From: Advenella incenata | Lineage (GTDB): Bacteria > Pseudomonadota > Gammaproteobacteria > Burkholderiales > Burkholderiaceae_B | Length of the DNA: 64,000 bases | Reading direction: 5' to 3' | NCBI RefSeq assembly: GCF_004217095.1 | Contig: NZ_SHKO01000002.1 | Span: 310,001-374,000 of the forward strand | Shown: piece after piece, positions 25,934 through 35,425 of the stretch | How the letters are laid out: every line of letters begins with the position of its first letter | Position numbering within the stretch: the first letter of the stretch is position 1 | Position numbers and translations under genes: made by a program | Notes under the pieces: model-generated | Database searches by the model: none | The model's input: only the letters and a program-made list of their open reading frames with translations | Told to the model about the DNA's origin: nothing

Positions 25934-26282
25934 AGCATGTCTCCTTTGGATGCGTGTTTTTATCGTTATGTCGTATTACTGTCGGGTGTCCGGGTGGACA
26001 CCCCTTCCGCATAGTGTATCCGCTTCCAGGACCAATACAAATGAAATATGAATGAACTGGTTTCATCTGCCCGATGTTGGTTCGTTGGGCGTTTTGCACG
26101 GCGGAATGGCTGATTGTGGCGCTAAGATCATTTGAACGCGCGAGCGGTACTGTTGCCCAGTGTCGGTTGGGCAAGTTGAATAACCGGTCTTTTGTGCAGC
26201 CGCAGCAGCCCATTGGCGGCCGGCACAACCGTGCCGGGTTCTTGGGCTTGCGTCGGGCTGCATTAGGACAGCATCAGGACCA
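25934..26282 (-). other. Intergenic region downstream of the 5-oxoprolinase gene, with a hairpin
   Basis: About 350 bases without a convincing gene. TTGCCCA (26153-26159) and TGGGCAA (26168-26174) form a perfect seven-base stem roughly 110 bases after the 5-oxoprolinase stop on the minus strand. It lacks a U-run. A promoter for the Bug gene may lie nearer 25934, but I could not identify it. Confidence 0.45.
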
Positions 26283-29200
26283 TCATTGTGCCTGACCGTA
26301 GCCACCGCCGCCCGGTGTTTCAATCACGAATATATCTCCCGGCAGCAGATTGGCGCTATCCTGCGGGCCCAGTTCCGTCACAGAACCATCGGCCCGCTCG
26401 ATATAGTTCCGGCCTGTCTGGCCAGGCTCTCCACCCTTGAGGCCGAAGGGCGCGTATTTGCGATTATTGGAAAGAATGGCGGCGGTCATCGATTCCAGAA
26501 AACGCATGCGCCTGACGCCGCCATCGCCTCCGTGCCATTTGCCCTTACCGCCAGAACCGTGACGAATGGCATAGGATTCAAGACGTACCGGAAAACGCAG
26601 CTCCAGCACTTCGGGGTCGGTGAGCCGGGAGTTGGTCATATGCGCCTGCACCAGCGATGTACCGTCAAAGCCTTCGTCATCCGAGTCCAGGTTCACGGGG
26701 CCGGCGCCGGTGCCGCCAGAGACGGTTTCGTAATACTGGTAGCGTGCATTGCCAAAAGTGAAGTTGTTCATGGTGCCCTGGCTGGCCGCCAGCACTCCCA
26801 GTGCGCCATACAGGGCGTTGACGATGCACATGGATGTTTCCACATTGCCGGCCACCACGGAAGCGGGCGGCTCGGGGTTGAGCATGGACGCCGGCGGTAT
26901 CACAATATTGATAGGCTTAAGGCAACCGGCATTGAGCGGGATCTCATCGTTTACCAGCGTACGGAAGACATAAAGCACGGCGGCCACGGCGATGGAGGCC
27001 GGTGCATTGAAGTTATTGGTCAGTTGTGCAGATGAGCCGGTAAAGTCCACAGTCACCGATTGACGATCGTCATGAATCCTGATCGCTACCTGTATTACTG
27101 CGCCATTGTCCAGCTTGTAGGTGTAGCTGCCGTCACGCAGCAAAGGGATCACGCGCCGCACCGACGCCTCGGCATTATCCTGGACATGCTGCATATAGGC
27201 TTGCACTACCTCCAGTCCAAACGTCTCGCACATGGCATGCAGTTCCCTGACGCCCTTTTGATTGGCAGCGATCTGTGCCTGCAGATCGGCCAGGTTCTGG
27301 TCGGGGTTGCGAGCCGGATACTTACCTGACATCAGAATGTCTCGCGCTTCCCGTTCACGGAACCGACCGTTGCGCACCAGCTGGAAATTGGTGAAAAGCA
27401 CGCCTTCTTCGTCAATGGTCGTCGAATCCGGCGGCATTGAGCCGGGCGTGAGCCCGCCGACATCGGCGTGGTGACCGCGCGAACCGACATAAAAAATGAT
27501 CTGCTTTTGGTCGCGATCAAACACGGGTGTGATAACCGTGATATCCGGCAAATGAGTGCCGCCGTGATAGGGGTCGTTCACCACATAGGCATCGCCCGGG
27601 TGCATATTTCCGGCATTTTCCCGCATGACCGTCTTGATCGATTCGCTCATGGAGCCCAGATGGACCGGCATATGCGGCGCATTGGCAATCAGATTGCCCT
27701 GGTCATCGAAAATGGCGCAGGAAAAATCCAGCCGTTCCTTGATATTGACCGAATAGGCAGTATTCTGCAGACTCAAGCCCATCTGGTCGGCAATCGACAT
27801 AAACAGATTATTGAATACTTCAAGCATCACCGGGTCGGCATCCGTGGAGACCGCCAGCGCATTGCGCAGGGGGACGGTACGCGTCAGAATCAGATGATCC
27901 TTGCTATTGAGGGTTGCTGACCAACCCGCTTCAACAATCGTGGTCTGGTTAGCTTCGGAAATAATCGCCGGGCCGGCGACAACGTCACCTGCCTGCAGCG
28001 CTTGCCGCCGAAATACCGGTGTGTCATGCCAGGCGCCGTTGCTGTACATTTGACGACGTGCATCCGCCACAGGCGCACTGTCATCGCGCCTGGTAATAAT
28101 CGCCTCATCAATCCGGGTGCCGGCAATCACCGCTTCAACCAGCAAGGATTCGACAACCAATGGGCGATCTTCGATCAGAAACGAATACCGCTGGCGGTAT
28201 TGTTCATTGAATGCAGCAAGCATCTCTTGGGCATTGGCAAAGTCCACTTCCAGGGCGCTGTCGGTGCCTTGGTATTTCAATTGCGCGCGGGTGTTCAGCA
28301 CGATCTGCATGCCGGTGGTCAGCCGTGTCAACAATTCTGCGCTGGCCGTCTCGCCTAACTGGCCGCGTAATTGCTCCAGTTCCGGGATCAGGCTGTCTTG
28401 TAACGGCTTTTCCACGGTCTGCTGGCGAATGGCCACCTGATCGGCCAAACCCATGCCGTAGGCTGACAGCACGCCACCCAATGGATGGGCGAACACAGTT
28501 GTCATGCCAAGCGCATCGGCAACCAGGCAGGCGTGCTGGCCACCAGCGCCGCCGAACGTGGTGAGCGTATAGCGCGTGACATCATGGCCTTGCTGTACGG
28601 AAATTCGTTTGATTGCTTCGGCCATGTTTTGTACGCCAATGGCCAGAAAGCCTGCGGCCATCTCCTCGGCGCTCACCTGCCGGCCGGTAGCCTGGCTAAC
28701 CTGAATGCTTAGCAAACCGAACTTTTCGGTCACAACCTGTGCATCCAGCGGCTCATTGCCGTTCGCGCCGAATACCGCTGGAAAGTAATCCGGCTGGATT
28801 TTGCCCAGCATGACATTGCAATCGGTAATGGTCAGGGGCCCCTGCTTGCGATAAGAAGCGGGGCCGGGGTTGGCGCCTGCCGAATCCGGCCCGACACGCA
28901 AGCGCGCGCCGTCAAAATGCAGAATGGAGCCGCCGCCTGCGGCCACCGTATGGATACGCATCATGGGCGTGCGCATGCGCACGCCGGCCACAGAGGTTTC
29001 GTAGTCGCGTTCGTAAACGCCGGAAAAATGCGACACATCGGTCGAGGTGCCACCCATGTCAAAGCCGATTATTTTCTTGTAACCCGCTTGTTGGCTGCTG
29101 CGCGCCATCCCCACGATGCCGCCGGCCGGGCCTGACAAAATGGCGTCTTTGCCGCGGAAGCGATGCGCGTCCGACAGGCCGCCCGAAGACTGCATGAACA

Positions 29201-29903
29201 TCAGATTGACGCCAGGCAATTGCGTGGCGACGCGATCCACGTAGCGCCGCAGGATTGGCGACAGATAGGCATCCACTACCGTAGTGTCTCCGCGCGACAC
29301 AAACTTAATCAGCGGACTGACGTCGTGCGAGGCAGAGATCTGCGTGAATCCAATCTCCTGGGCCAGTTGTGCAGCCTGCTGCTCGTGAGCCGGGTTGCGC
29401 CAGGCATGCATAAATACAATTGCAATACTGCGCAAGCCCTTTTCGTATGCGGCCTGCAGTTGCGCGCGCAGCGCCTGTTGGTCCATTGCTGTGATCACTT
29501 GGCCGGCTGCGTCGATCCGTTCGTCGGCTTCCAGCACCAGCTCATAAAGCATCTCGGGCAGCACGACATGACGGTCGAACAATCGCGGGCGATTCTGATA
29601 CGCAATCCGCAGGGCATCGGCAAAGCCACCGGTTGTCAAAAAAACAACACGTTCGCCTTTGCGCTCCAGTAGTGCATTGGTGGCAACCGTGGTCCCCATT
29701 TTGACGCAGTCGATGTTTTGCACCGGGATCGGATCGCCCTTGGTAACGCCAAGAAGATCGCGTATTGCCTCAATCGCTGCATCTTCATAATGATCGGGAT
29801 TGTCCGAGAGCAATTTTCTGGTCAGTAAGGTTTTTTGCGGAGTGATTGCGACGATGTCGGTGAAGGTGCCTCCACGGTCTACCCAGAATTGCCACTTGCT
29901 CAT
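26283..29903 (-). CDS. 5-oxoprolinase (ATP-hydrolysing), fused hydantoinase A and B type
   Basis: The 1206-residue product joins HyuA- and HyuB-like halves, as in OPLAH-type 5-oxoprolinases. The HyuA part starts with [13 protein letters not shown] at residues 8-19, then [13 protein letters not shown] at 71-83, SGPAGG at 257-262 and the phosphate-binding [10 protein letters not shown] at 281-290. The HyuB half begins near residue 690 with [20 protein letters not shown], followed by [13 protein letters not shown] and the GGDGGVRR region, and ends in a GGGGYG motif. The family opens 5-oxoproline or hydantoin-like rings with ATP. It lies at the head of a leftward group with a Bug receptor and a ThDP enzyme, which suggests uptake and degradation of a lactam or hydantoin, not only glutathione turnover. 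Confidence 0.9.
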   Translation of the reverse strand: MSKWQFWVDRGGTFTDIVAITPQKTLLTRKLLSDNPDHYEDAAIEAIRDLLGVTKGDPIPVQNIDCVKMGTTVATNALLERKGERVVFLTTGGFADALRIAYQNRPRLFDRHVVLPEMLYELVLEADERIDAAGQVITAMDQQALRAQLQAAYEKGLRSIAIVFMHAWRNPAHEQQAAQLAQEIGFTQISASHDVSPLIKFVSRGDTTVVDAYLSPILRRYVDRVATQLPGVNLMFMQSSGGLSDAHRFRGKDAILSGPAGGIVGMARSSQQAGYKKIIGFDMGGTSTDVSHFSGVYERDYETSVAGVRMRTPMMRIHTVAAGGGSILHFDGARLRVGPDSAGANPGPASYRKQGPLTITDCNVMLGKIQPDYFPAVFGANGNEPLDAQVVTEKFGLLSIQVSQATGRQVSAEEMAAGFLAIGVQNMAEAIKRISVQQGHDVTRYTLTTFGGAGGQHACLVADALGMTTVFAHPLGGVLSAYGMGLADQVAIRQQTVEKPLQDSLIPELEQLRGQLGETASAELLTRLTTGMQIVLNTRAQLKYQGTDSALEVDFANAQEMLAAFNEQYRQRYSFLIEDRPLVVESLLVEAVIAGTRIDEAIITRRDDSAPVADARRQMYSNGAWHDTPVFRRQALQAGDVVAGPAIISEANQTTIVEAGWSATLNSKDHLILTRTVPLRNALAVSTDADPVMLEVFNNLFMSIADQMGLSLQNTAYSVNIKERLDFSCAIFDDQGNLIANAPHMPVHLGSMSESIKTVMRENAGNMHPGDAYVVNDPYHGGTHLPDITVITPVFDRDQKQIIFYVGSRGHHADVGGLTPGSMPPDSTTIDEEGVLFTNFQLVRNGRFREREARDILMSGKYPARNPDQNLADLQAQIAANQKGVRELHAMCETFGLEVVQAYMQHVQDNAEASVRRVIPLLRDGSYTYKLDNGAVIQVAIRIHDDRQSVTVDFTGSSAQLTNNFNAPASIAVAAVLYVFRTLVNDEIPLNAGCLKPINIVIPPASMLNPEPPASVVAGNVETSMCIVNALYGALGVLAASQGTMNNFTFGNARYQYYETVSGGTGAGPVNLDSDDEGFDGTSLVQAHMTNSRLTDPEVLELRFPVRLESYAIRHGSGGKGKWHGGDGGVRRMRFLESMTAAILSNNRKYAPFGLKGGEPGQTGRNYIERADGSVTELGPQDSANLLPGDIFVIETPGGGGYGQAQ

Positions 29904-30503
29904 GTTTTACGTCCTGCCTGTCTCTGATAAAAATACGGGTTCTGAAAATTGCGCGCGTCATTTTTCTAAACGGGCGTCATGCAAGTGTATCAGCACAAAT
30001 CATGCCAGTGATTTTGCCGGTCACGTTTGAACTGCATAAACCAATGCATGCCTCGCTCACTTCAGAAACCTGCCTGCATGGTGGCGCGTATCACTGCAGC
30101 AAAGGGCACTGTCGTCCCGAACGGGCATATCAGGCCGCACATGAAGCGATGCAGCAAGTCGCGGGTGCGGCAAAACATGAAGCGGGCTTAAACAGAAATG
30201 CGGATGAAGCCAAGATGCACGGGTTGCATGGGATGATCGTTTCGGTAAATTGCCCGTGAGCCGGTCAATATGCCGCACGGGCTTCGGGCATGCATGCCCG
30301 AATAGCGCCCGATTTCGGTGCAGACTCTATCAGTGTTTTCCCTTTGCCTGAAAATCTTCTCGTGCCCTTGCGGCAAAAATCTTATATTCTCTGAAATATG
30401 ACAGCCATGAGGCTGATATAACCGTAACTGCCAGTCCGCCAGATTTTGTCGATGAGTCGATTGCATCTGCGGCCGCGTAATTCTGCCATTGAAGGATGCA
30501 CCC
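29904..30503. other. 600-base divergent intergenic region upstream of TRAP operon
   Basis: It lies between the leftward 5-oxoprolinase gene and the rightward dctPQM genes. Short open frames exist (for example 30002-30259), but none shows family features, codon bias or a good ribosome binding site. The clearest element is a 20-base palindrome at 30283-30302. Promoters for both directions should be here. Confidence 0.5.
30283..30302. promoter_or_regulatory. Perfect 20-base palindrome upstream of dctP
   Basis: TTCGGGCATG followed directly by CATGCCCGAA makes an uninterrupted palindrome. It is 200 bases upstream of dctP and about 380 from the 5-oxoprolinase start. The lack of a loop favours a protein-binding site over a terminator. 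No regulator gene is adjacent. Confidence 0.45.
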
Positions 30504-31478
30504 ATGAAAAATAATGCTCTGGTTCTGACCGCGCTTGCTGCCGCTCTGTTCAGTGTGAATGCTTCAGCTGCCACGCAATGGGACCTGCCCACGGCTTACC
30601 CGGATTCCAATTTCCATACTGAAATTACCATGAAATTTGTCAAGGCCGTGTCCGATGCCACGGGCGGCGAATTCAAAATTAATGTTCACTCCAACGCATC
30701 ATTGTTCAAGGCGCCGGAAATCAAGCGGGCAGTGCAAGGTAACCAGGCTCAGGCCGGTGAAATCCTGCTTAGCAACTTCGCCAACGAAGATCCTATTTAT
30801 GAATTGGATGGCCTGCCGTTTTTGGCCACAGGCTATGAACAGGCCTGGAAACTATACCAGGCCCAGAAGCCTTATCTGGAAAAGAAACTGGAATCCCAGG
30901 GTATGAAGCTGTTGTATTCCGTGGCCTGGCCACCGCAAGGGATCTATACCAATAAGGCGCTCAATTCGATTGAAGACATGAAAGGTCTGAAATGGCGTGC
31001 GTACAGCCCGGTTACTTCCAAAATTGCACAGGAAGTGGGCGCCCATCCGGTTACTATTCAGCAAGCGGAACTGTCCCAGGCACTGGCCACCGGCGTGGTC
31101 GATTCATATATGTCATCGGGCTCTACGGGTTACGATACCAAGACCTATGAGTACCTGAAAAAGCTCTACGATACGCAGGCCTGGTTACCCAAAAATGCGT
31201 TGATCGTCAATAAAAGGGCCTTTGATGCACTGGATGACAAAGAGCGCAAGGCATTGCTGGATGCCGCGGCCGAAGCTGAAAAAACCGGCTGGGCATTGTC
31301 GCAGGAAAAAACCAAATGGTACAACGAGCAGTTGGTCAAGAACGGCGTGGAAATTGTCAAACCCTCCAGTGAGCTGATTGCCGGTCTGACCAAAATCGGC
31401 GAGGGCATGATTGCCGATTGGACCAAGAAAGCGGGTGCAGACGGTGAGAAACTGCTAAACGACTACAAATCAAAATGA
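30504..31478 (+). CDS. TRAP transporter periplasmic substrate-binding protein (DctP family)
   Basis: The ATG at 30504 gives 324 residues with a signal peptide ending near NASA-A (residue 24). The mature part shows the DctP fold: FHTEITMKFVKAVSDATGGEFKINVHSNASLFKAPEIKRAVQ, the ligand-contacting YTNKALNSIEDMKGLKWRAYSPV, then QQAELSQALATGVVDSYMSS. It binds a carboxylate or related anion and delivers it to the DctQM membrane proteins encoded next. Its stop overlaps the start of the small permease (ATGA). The ligand cannot be read off. Confidence 0.93.
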   Translation: MKNNALVLTALAAALFSVNASAATQWDLPTAYPDSNFHTEITMKFVKAVSDATGGEFKINVHSNASLFKAPEIKRAVQGNQAQAGEILLSNFANEDPIYELDGLPFLATGYEQAWKLYQAQKPYLEKKLESQGMKLLYSVAWPPQGIYTNKALNSIEDMKGLKWRAYSPVTSKIAQEVGAHPVTIQQAELSQALATGVVDSYMSSGSTGYDTKTYEYLKKLYDTQAWLPKNALIVNKRAFDALDDKERKALLDAAAEAEKTGWALSQEKTKWYNEQLVKNGVEIVKPSSELIAGLTKIGEGMIADWTKKAGADGEKLLNDYKSK

Positions 31479-31984
31479 GACGTTTGCTCAACTGTGTCTA
31501 TGAAGGCGCCGCCTGGCTTGCCGGGCTGTTCATGATCGGCATCCTGGTATTTGTGCTCTGGTCTATCATCATCCGGCAAATGGGAACCAATTTCCCGGGG
31601 CTTGATGCCTATGCCGGTTACTCCATGGCTGCGGCAGGATTTTTGGCGCTGGCCAGTACTTTTCGCAATAATGAACATATCCGCGTCACGCTGGTTTTGG
31701 CTGCGCTCAAGCCGCGCGCGCGGCACTATCTGAACCTGTTCACACTTGTGGTTGCGATCGTGCTATCGGGTGCGCTGGCCTGGTTCAGTATCAAGCTGGT
31801 CATGGATTCCTATAGCTATCACGACCTGTCTACCGGAGAAGATGCTACACCCTTGTGGATACCGCAATTGGGTATGGCCGCTGGCTGCCTGCTATTTTGT
31901 ATTGCGATTGTGGATGAGTTCATCTGTTCGCTCAAAAAAGGCTACTCGCGCACAGAGGAAGAACCTGTGTCGATGCAGACCTGA
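31475..31984 (+). CDS. TRAP transporter small permease (DctQ family)
   Basis: This 169-residue protein has four hydrophobic segments, typical of DctQ. LDAYAGYSMAAAGFLALASTFRNNEHIRVTLVLAAL corresponds to the conserved segment between helices two and three. It forms the small membrane subunit of a sodium-driven TRAP importer together with the large permease. The ATG overlaps the DctP stop, and 84 bases follow before the large permease. Confidence 0.92.
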   Translation: MRRLLNCVYEGAAWLAGLFMIGILVFVLWSIIIRQMGTNFPGLDAYAGYSMAAAGFLALASTFRNNEHIRVTLVLAALKPRARHYLNLFTLVVAIVLSGALAWFSIKLVMDSYSYHDLSTGEDATPLWIPQLGMAAGCLLFCIAIVDEFICSLKKGYSRTEEEPVSMQT

Positions 31985-32068
31985 TCCCTGGTCAGGACCT
32001 CTTTCTTTCGGTAATCCGTGCCGGGCAACATCGCCGGCCAATCATGCGCATACTGCGCGGAAAGCATT

Positions 32069-33367
32069 ATGAATGAGTCACTTGTCATTATTGTCCTGCT
32101 GGTTTCCATCTTCGGCTTTCTGGGGGCGGGGGTCTGGGTCGGCCTGACTTTGTCCGGTTGCGCCTGGCTGACCATGGCGCTGTTCTCATCAAGGCCGGCA
32201 GGCGATGCCATGTCGCTCACTATCTGGGGCGCTTCCTCAAGCTGGACGCTCACAGCGTTGCCGCTGTTTTTATGGATGGGTGAGATTCTGTTTCGTTCCC
32301 GGCTCTCTACCGATCTGTTTCGGGGCCTGGCTCCGTGGCTGAACCGGTTGCCGGGCAAACTGCTGCATACCAATATTATTGGCTGCGCCATTTTCGCCGC
32401 CGTCTCGGGGTCATCGGCAGCGACCTGTGCCACTATCGGCAAAATGACAATTCCTGAGCTCAAGCGTCGTGGTTATCCCGATGATCAGGTGCTGGGTACG
32501 CTGGCGGGCGCCGGTACGCTCGGTCTGCTTATTCCGCCCTCCATTATTATGATTGTGTATGGCGTTGCCGCCAACGTGTCCATCTCCCGGCTGTTTATTG
32601 CAGGTGTGGTGCCCGGCATTTTGCTGGCTGGTTTGTTCATGGGTTACATCATTGTGTGGTCATTGCTTCATCCCGGGGCCATTCCGTCTGAGCAGAACAC
32701 AATGACATTTCGGCAGAAAATCGCCGAGTCCCGTTATCTGATACCGGTAGTGCTGCTGATTGTGGCCGTGCTCGGCTCCATCTATACCGGGATTGCGACC
32801 GCCACGGAAGCGGCCGCTGTGGGCGTTGTGGGCTCCCTCATTCTATCGAGTGTCCAGGGTTCCATGAGCTGGGCAACATTCAAGGAATCGCTGCTGGGCG
32901 CCACACGACTGTATTGCATGATCGCGCTGATTCTGGCGGGCGCGCAGTTCCTCACGCTGGCAATGGGCTACATCGGGCTACCACGCGCGCTGGCCGAATG
33001 GATTGCCTCCCTGGGGTTGTCGCAGTTTGGCCTGGTGATGGCCCTTATGGTGTTCTTTATTATATTGGGCTGCTTTCTGGATGGGATCTCAATGGTGGTC
33101 CTCACCATCGGCGTGTTGTTGCCGACTGTGCAGGCGGCAGGTATTGATCTGGTGTGGTTCGGTATCTTCCTGATTTTCGTTATTGAAATGGCACAGATAA
33201 CGCCGCCAGTGGGATTTAACCTCTTCGTTTTGTCGGGTATGACCAAAAAGGAACTGCCCTATATCGCCAGAGTATCAATGCCAATGTTCTTTCTGATGAT
33301 CGTGGGCGTGATGATTATTTACTGGCTTCCGGACCTGGTGCTGTGGCTGCCACAGAACGTACGCTAG
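32069..33367 (+). CDS. TRAP transporter large permease (DctM family)
   Basis: The chosen ATG at 32069 gives 432 residues; the frame is open 51 bases upstream, but that part is not hydrophobic or conserved. The protein has about twelve hydrophobic segments. DctM motifs visible include AAVSGSSAATCATIGKMTIPELKRRGYPD, LAGAGTLGLLIPPSIIMIVYG and ATATEAAAVGVVGSLI near the middle. The LDGISMVVLTIGVLLPTVQAAGIDLVWFGI segment lies in the C-terminal half. It forms the elevator-type transport subunit. It is the last gene of the dctPQM operon. Confidence 0.95.
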   Translation: MNESLVIIVLLVSIFGFLGAGVWVGLTLSGCAWLTMALFSSRPAGDAMSLTIWGASSSWTLTALPLFLWMGEILFRSRLSTDLFRGLAPWLNRLPGKLLHTNIIGCAIFAAVSGSSAATCATIGKMTIPELKRRGYPDDQVLGTLAGAGTLGLLIPPSIIMIVYGVAANVSISRLFIAGVVPGILLAGLFMGYIIVWSLLHPGAIPSEQNTMTFRQKIAESRYLIPVVLLIVAVLGSIYTGIATATEAAAVGVVGSLILSSVQGSMSWATFKESLLGATRLYCMIALILAGAQFLTLAMGYIGLPRALAEWIASLGLSQFGLVMALMVFFIILGCFLDGISMVVLTIGVLLPTVQAAGIDLVWFGIFLIFVIEMAQITPPVGFNLFVLSGMTKKELPYIARVSMPMFFLMIVGVMIIYWLPDLVLWLPQNVR

Positions 33368-33736
33368 GAGGGGGCAGCGCAACAGGCCACGCGCGTGTTG
33401 CGTAATGTAAATGTTGCAATAGTACATGGCTGAGTGTGGCAAATGCGGCGCAAAATGCAGGATCATCGCCAAAGTAAATCGAAAAAGCTCAAAAATACTT
33501 TGTGTGCATATGTAATAAAGTGTTTTTAAGTTTAATGGGCGTAATTGTATTAAGACTGAAATCTGTTGATGAAAGATAACTTTTGTAAGATTTCAACTGG
33601 CATTTAAACGAATCGCTAGGGTTTCCACTACTCTCAATATGAATTTTAATGTGTAACGTGTAGCGAAATGCGCAACTTGTGTGAAGAGCAAACGTCACAC
33701 ACGTTTCATAATGCATGTTTAGGATAGCCGGGGTAC
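33368..33736 (+). other. Intergenic region between TRAP and type VI secretion genes, with hairpin
   Basis: CGCAACA (33378-33384) and TGTTGCG (33396-33402) form a perfect seven-base stem 11 bases after the dctM stop and may end the TRAP transcript; no U-run follows. The remaining 330 bases are AT-rich compared with the flanks and should carry the promoter of the type VI locus. I see no gene and could not fix a promoter. Confidence 0.5.
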
Positions 33737-34786
33737 ATGAAAACATTTGATGAATTGTTCTCTGCGTTTAGCGAAGACAACGGTGGTGAAAATCTGGAGT
33801 ACGATGCCGCTTTCCTGGCATTGCAGCAGGCAGTTGTAGAAAAGCCCGAACAACAGTTTGGCGATACGATTATTGATGCTCAGGCTCCGGATTGGAACCA
33901 GGTTGAAAAGCAAGCGCTTGCGCTTTGTGACAGAACCTGCGATTTGCGCGTGATCCACGCGCTGACCTGCGTATGGACGTCACAAAATGGTCTCGTCGGT
34001 TATGCCAGCGGTGTCCGGTTGGCGCACAATGCCCTGCAAAAATGCTGGGCGGGCGTTTATCCGCTGCTGGTCGAAGATGATTACGAAGATCCGTTGCCAC
34101 GCATCAACGCCTTGAACTCCCTGGCAGACATGCAAGGTGTGGGACGAAGCGTACGCAGCGCCAACCTGCTCACCGGCGCGCACGGCCAGTTGTCGTTGCG
34201 CGATGCTGAATCCATCATGGAAGGGTCGCGCGCCGATCTGTTTCCTGGTGGCCGGGCTCGCTTGGTGGAAACGCTGAACCAGGCCACCATTGCGGGTGCA
34301 CCGGAAATGGTCGGATTGGCAAGTGCAGCAACTAGCCTGCAGAGTATCGTAGAGCTGGTCACCGAAAAGCTTGGCACAGAGTGGGCGCCGTCCGTGCAAA
34401 CGCTGTTGCGAAGTTTTGAGCTGATTACAAATGCATTAGGTGCTTCGGCAACTTTGCAAGCGGAACAGTCCGATAACACGGGTTCAGACAACAATGGCGG
34501 GCAAGGTATGGTTGAACCGGTCGCCGGTGATATCGCAACCGCACCACAGCAAACGGTAGAAAGGTCGGTGTCATGGACGGAAGTACAAATCAAAACGCGC
34601 GACGAGGCAATGGTTGCACTGGAAAAAGTCAGCAGTTATTTTGAAATTCATGAACCGAGCCACCCAGCTCCGTTCCTGATTCGACGGGTTCAGCAGACCA
34701 TTCCCCTTAATTTTCATGAAATGCTGAAAAACCTCACCCCTGGTAATGCCGAGCAGTTTGAAAACTGGCTGCCTCGCGAAGAGTAG
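33737..34786 (+). CDS. tssA: Type VI secretion system protein TssA (ImpA family)
   Basis: The 349-residue protein has an ImpA-type N-terminal domain: LEYDAAFLALQQAVVEKPEQQFGD, PDWNQVEKQALALCDRTCDLRVIHALTCVWTSQNGLVGYASGVRL, then CWAGVYPLLVEDDYEDPLPRINALNSL. A poor central linker (residues 235-270) precedes a short C-terminal helical domain ending RVQQTIPLNFHEMLKNLTPGNAEQFENW. TssA caps sheath or baseplate during assembly. It opens the T6SS operon here, as in Pseudomonas HSI-I. Confidence 0.92.
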   Translation: MKTFDELFSAFSEDNGGENLEYDAAFLALQQAVVEKPEQQFGDTIIDAQAPDWNQVEKQALALCDRTCDLRVIHALTCVWTSQNGLVGYASGVRLAHNALQKCWAGVYPLLVEDDYEDPLPRINALNSLADMQGVGRSVRSANLLTGAHGQLSLRDAESIMEGSRADLFPGGRARLVETLNQATIAGAPEMVGLASAATSLQSIVELVTEKLGTEWAPSVQTLLRSFELITNALGASATLQAEQSDNTGSDNNGGQGMVEPVAGDIATAPQQTVERSVSWTEVQIKTRDEAMVALEKVSSYFEIHEPSHPAPFLIRRVQQTIPLNFHEMLKNLTPGNAEQFENWLPREE

Positions 34787-34845
34787 ACAGATTTAGATAA
34801 ATATGATCCGCCGGTTCAGCCGGCCAAGAGTTGGAGAGTAAAAGA

Positions 34846-35412
34846 ATGGCTACACGAATGTCGTCACGCAGAAGCGGCCAGAAGTTCATTGCACGAAACC
34901 GCGCTCCTCGTGTGCAGATTGAGTATGACGTTGAAATCTATGGTGCTGAAAGAACCATTCAGTTGCCATTTGTCATGGGCGTGATGGCTGATCTTGCCGG
35001 TAAATCCGAAGTGCCGCAGGCCGATATCAATGACCGCAAATTCCTTGACGTAGACATCGATAATTTCGATGAACGCATGAAGGGCATCAAGCCGCGCGTG
35101 ACGTTTCAGGTGCCCAACACCCTGACGGGCGACGGTGTGCTCAGTGTGGATATGAGCTTTGACAGCATCGACGATTTTTCACCGGCACAAGTGGCGCGCA
35201 AGGTGGACGCACTTAATGAACTGCTGCAGGCGCGTACTGAGCTGGCCAACCTGCTGACCTATATGGACGGCAAGACCGGTGCAGAAGAACTTATCAGCAA
35301 AGTGCTGAAGAATCCTGCCTTGATGAAAACGCTGGCTGCTGCACCGAACAAGGATACATCTGCCCCTGAGGCCGACAAGCCTGCATCCGACGCAGACGAT
35401 ACCAGCAAGTAA
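34846..35412 (+). CDS. tssB: Type VI secretion contractile sheath small subunit TssB (VipA/ImpB)
   Basis: The start at 34846 has GGAGAG upstream and gives 188 residues; an in-frame TTG at 34831 is less likely. TssB features include FIARNRAPRVQIEYDVEIYGAERTIQLPFVMGVMADLAGK, the conserved DRKFLDVDIDNFDERMKGIKPRVTFQVPNTL and a long helix VARKVDALNELLQARTELANLLTYMDGK. The C-terminal tail is acidic and disordered. It polymerises with TssC into the contractile sheath. TssB is also the partner of TagJ, which is encoded downstream. Confidence 0.96.
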   Translation: MATRMSSRRSGQKFIARNRAPRVQIEYDVEIYGAERTIQLPFVMGVMADLAGKSEVPQADINDRKFLDVDIDNFDERMKGIKPRVTFQVPNTLTGDGVLSVDMSFDSIDDFSPAQVARKVDALNELLQARTELANLLTYMDGKTGAEELISKVLKNPALMKTLAAAPNKDTSAPEADKPASDADDTSK

Positions 35413-35425
35413 CAGGAAGAGCCAA

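Noticed and set aside
30002-30259. Cys/His-containing 85-residue open frame upstream of dctP
   Set aside because: No homology I recognise, no clear ribosome binding site, and it lies in a promoter region; likely chance.
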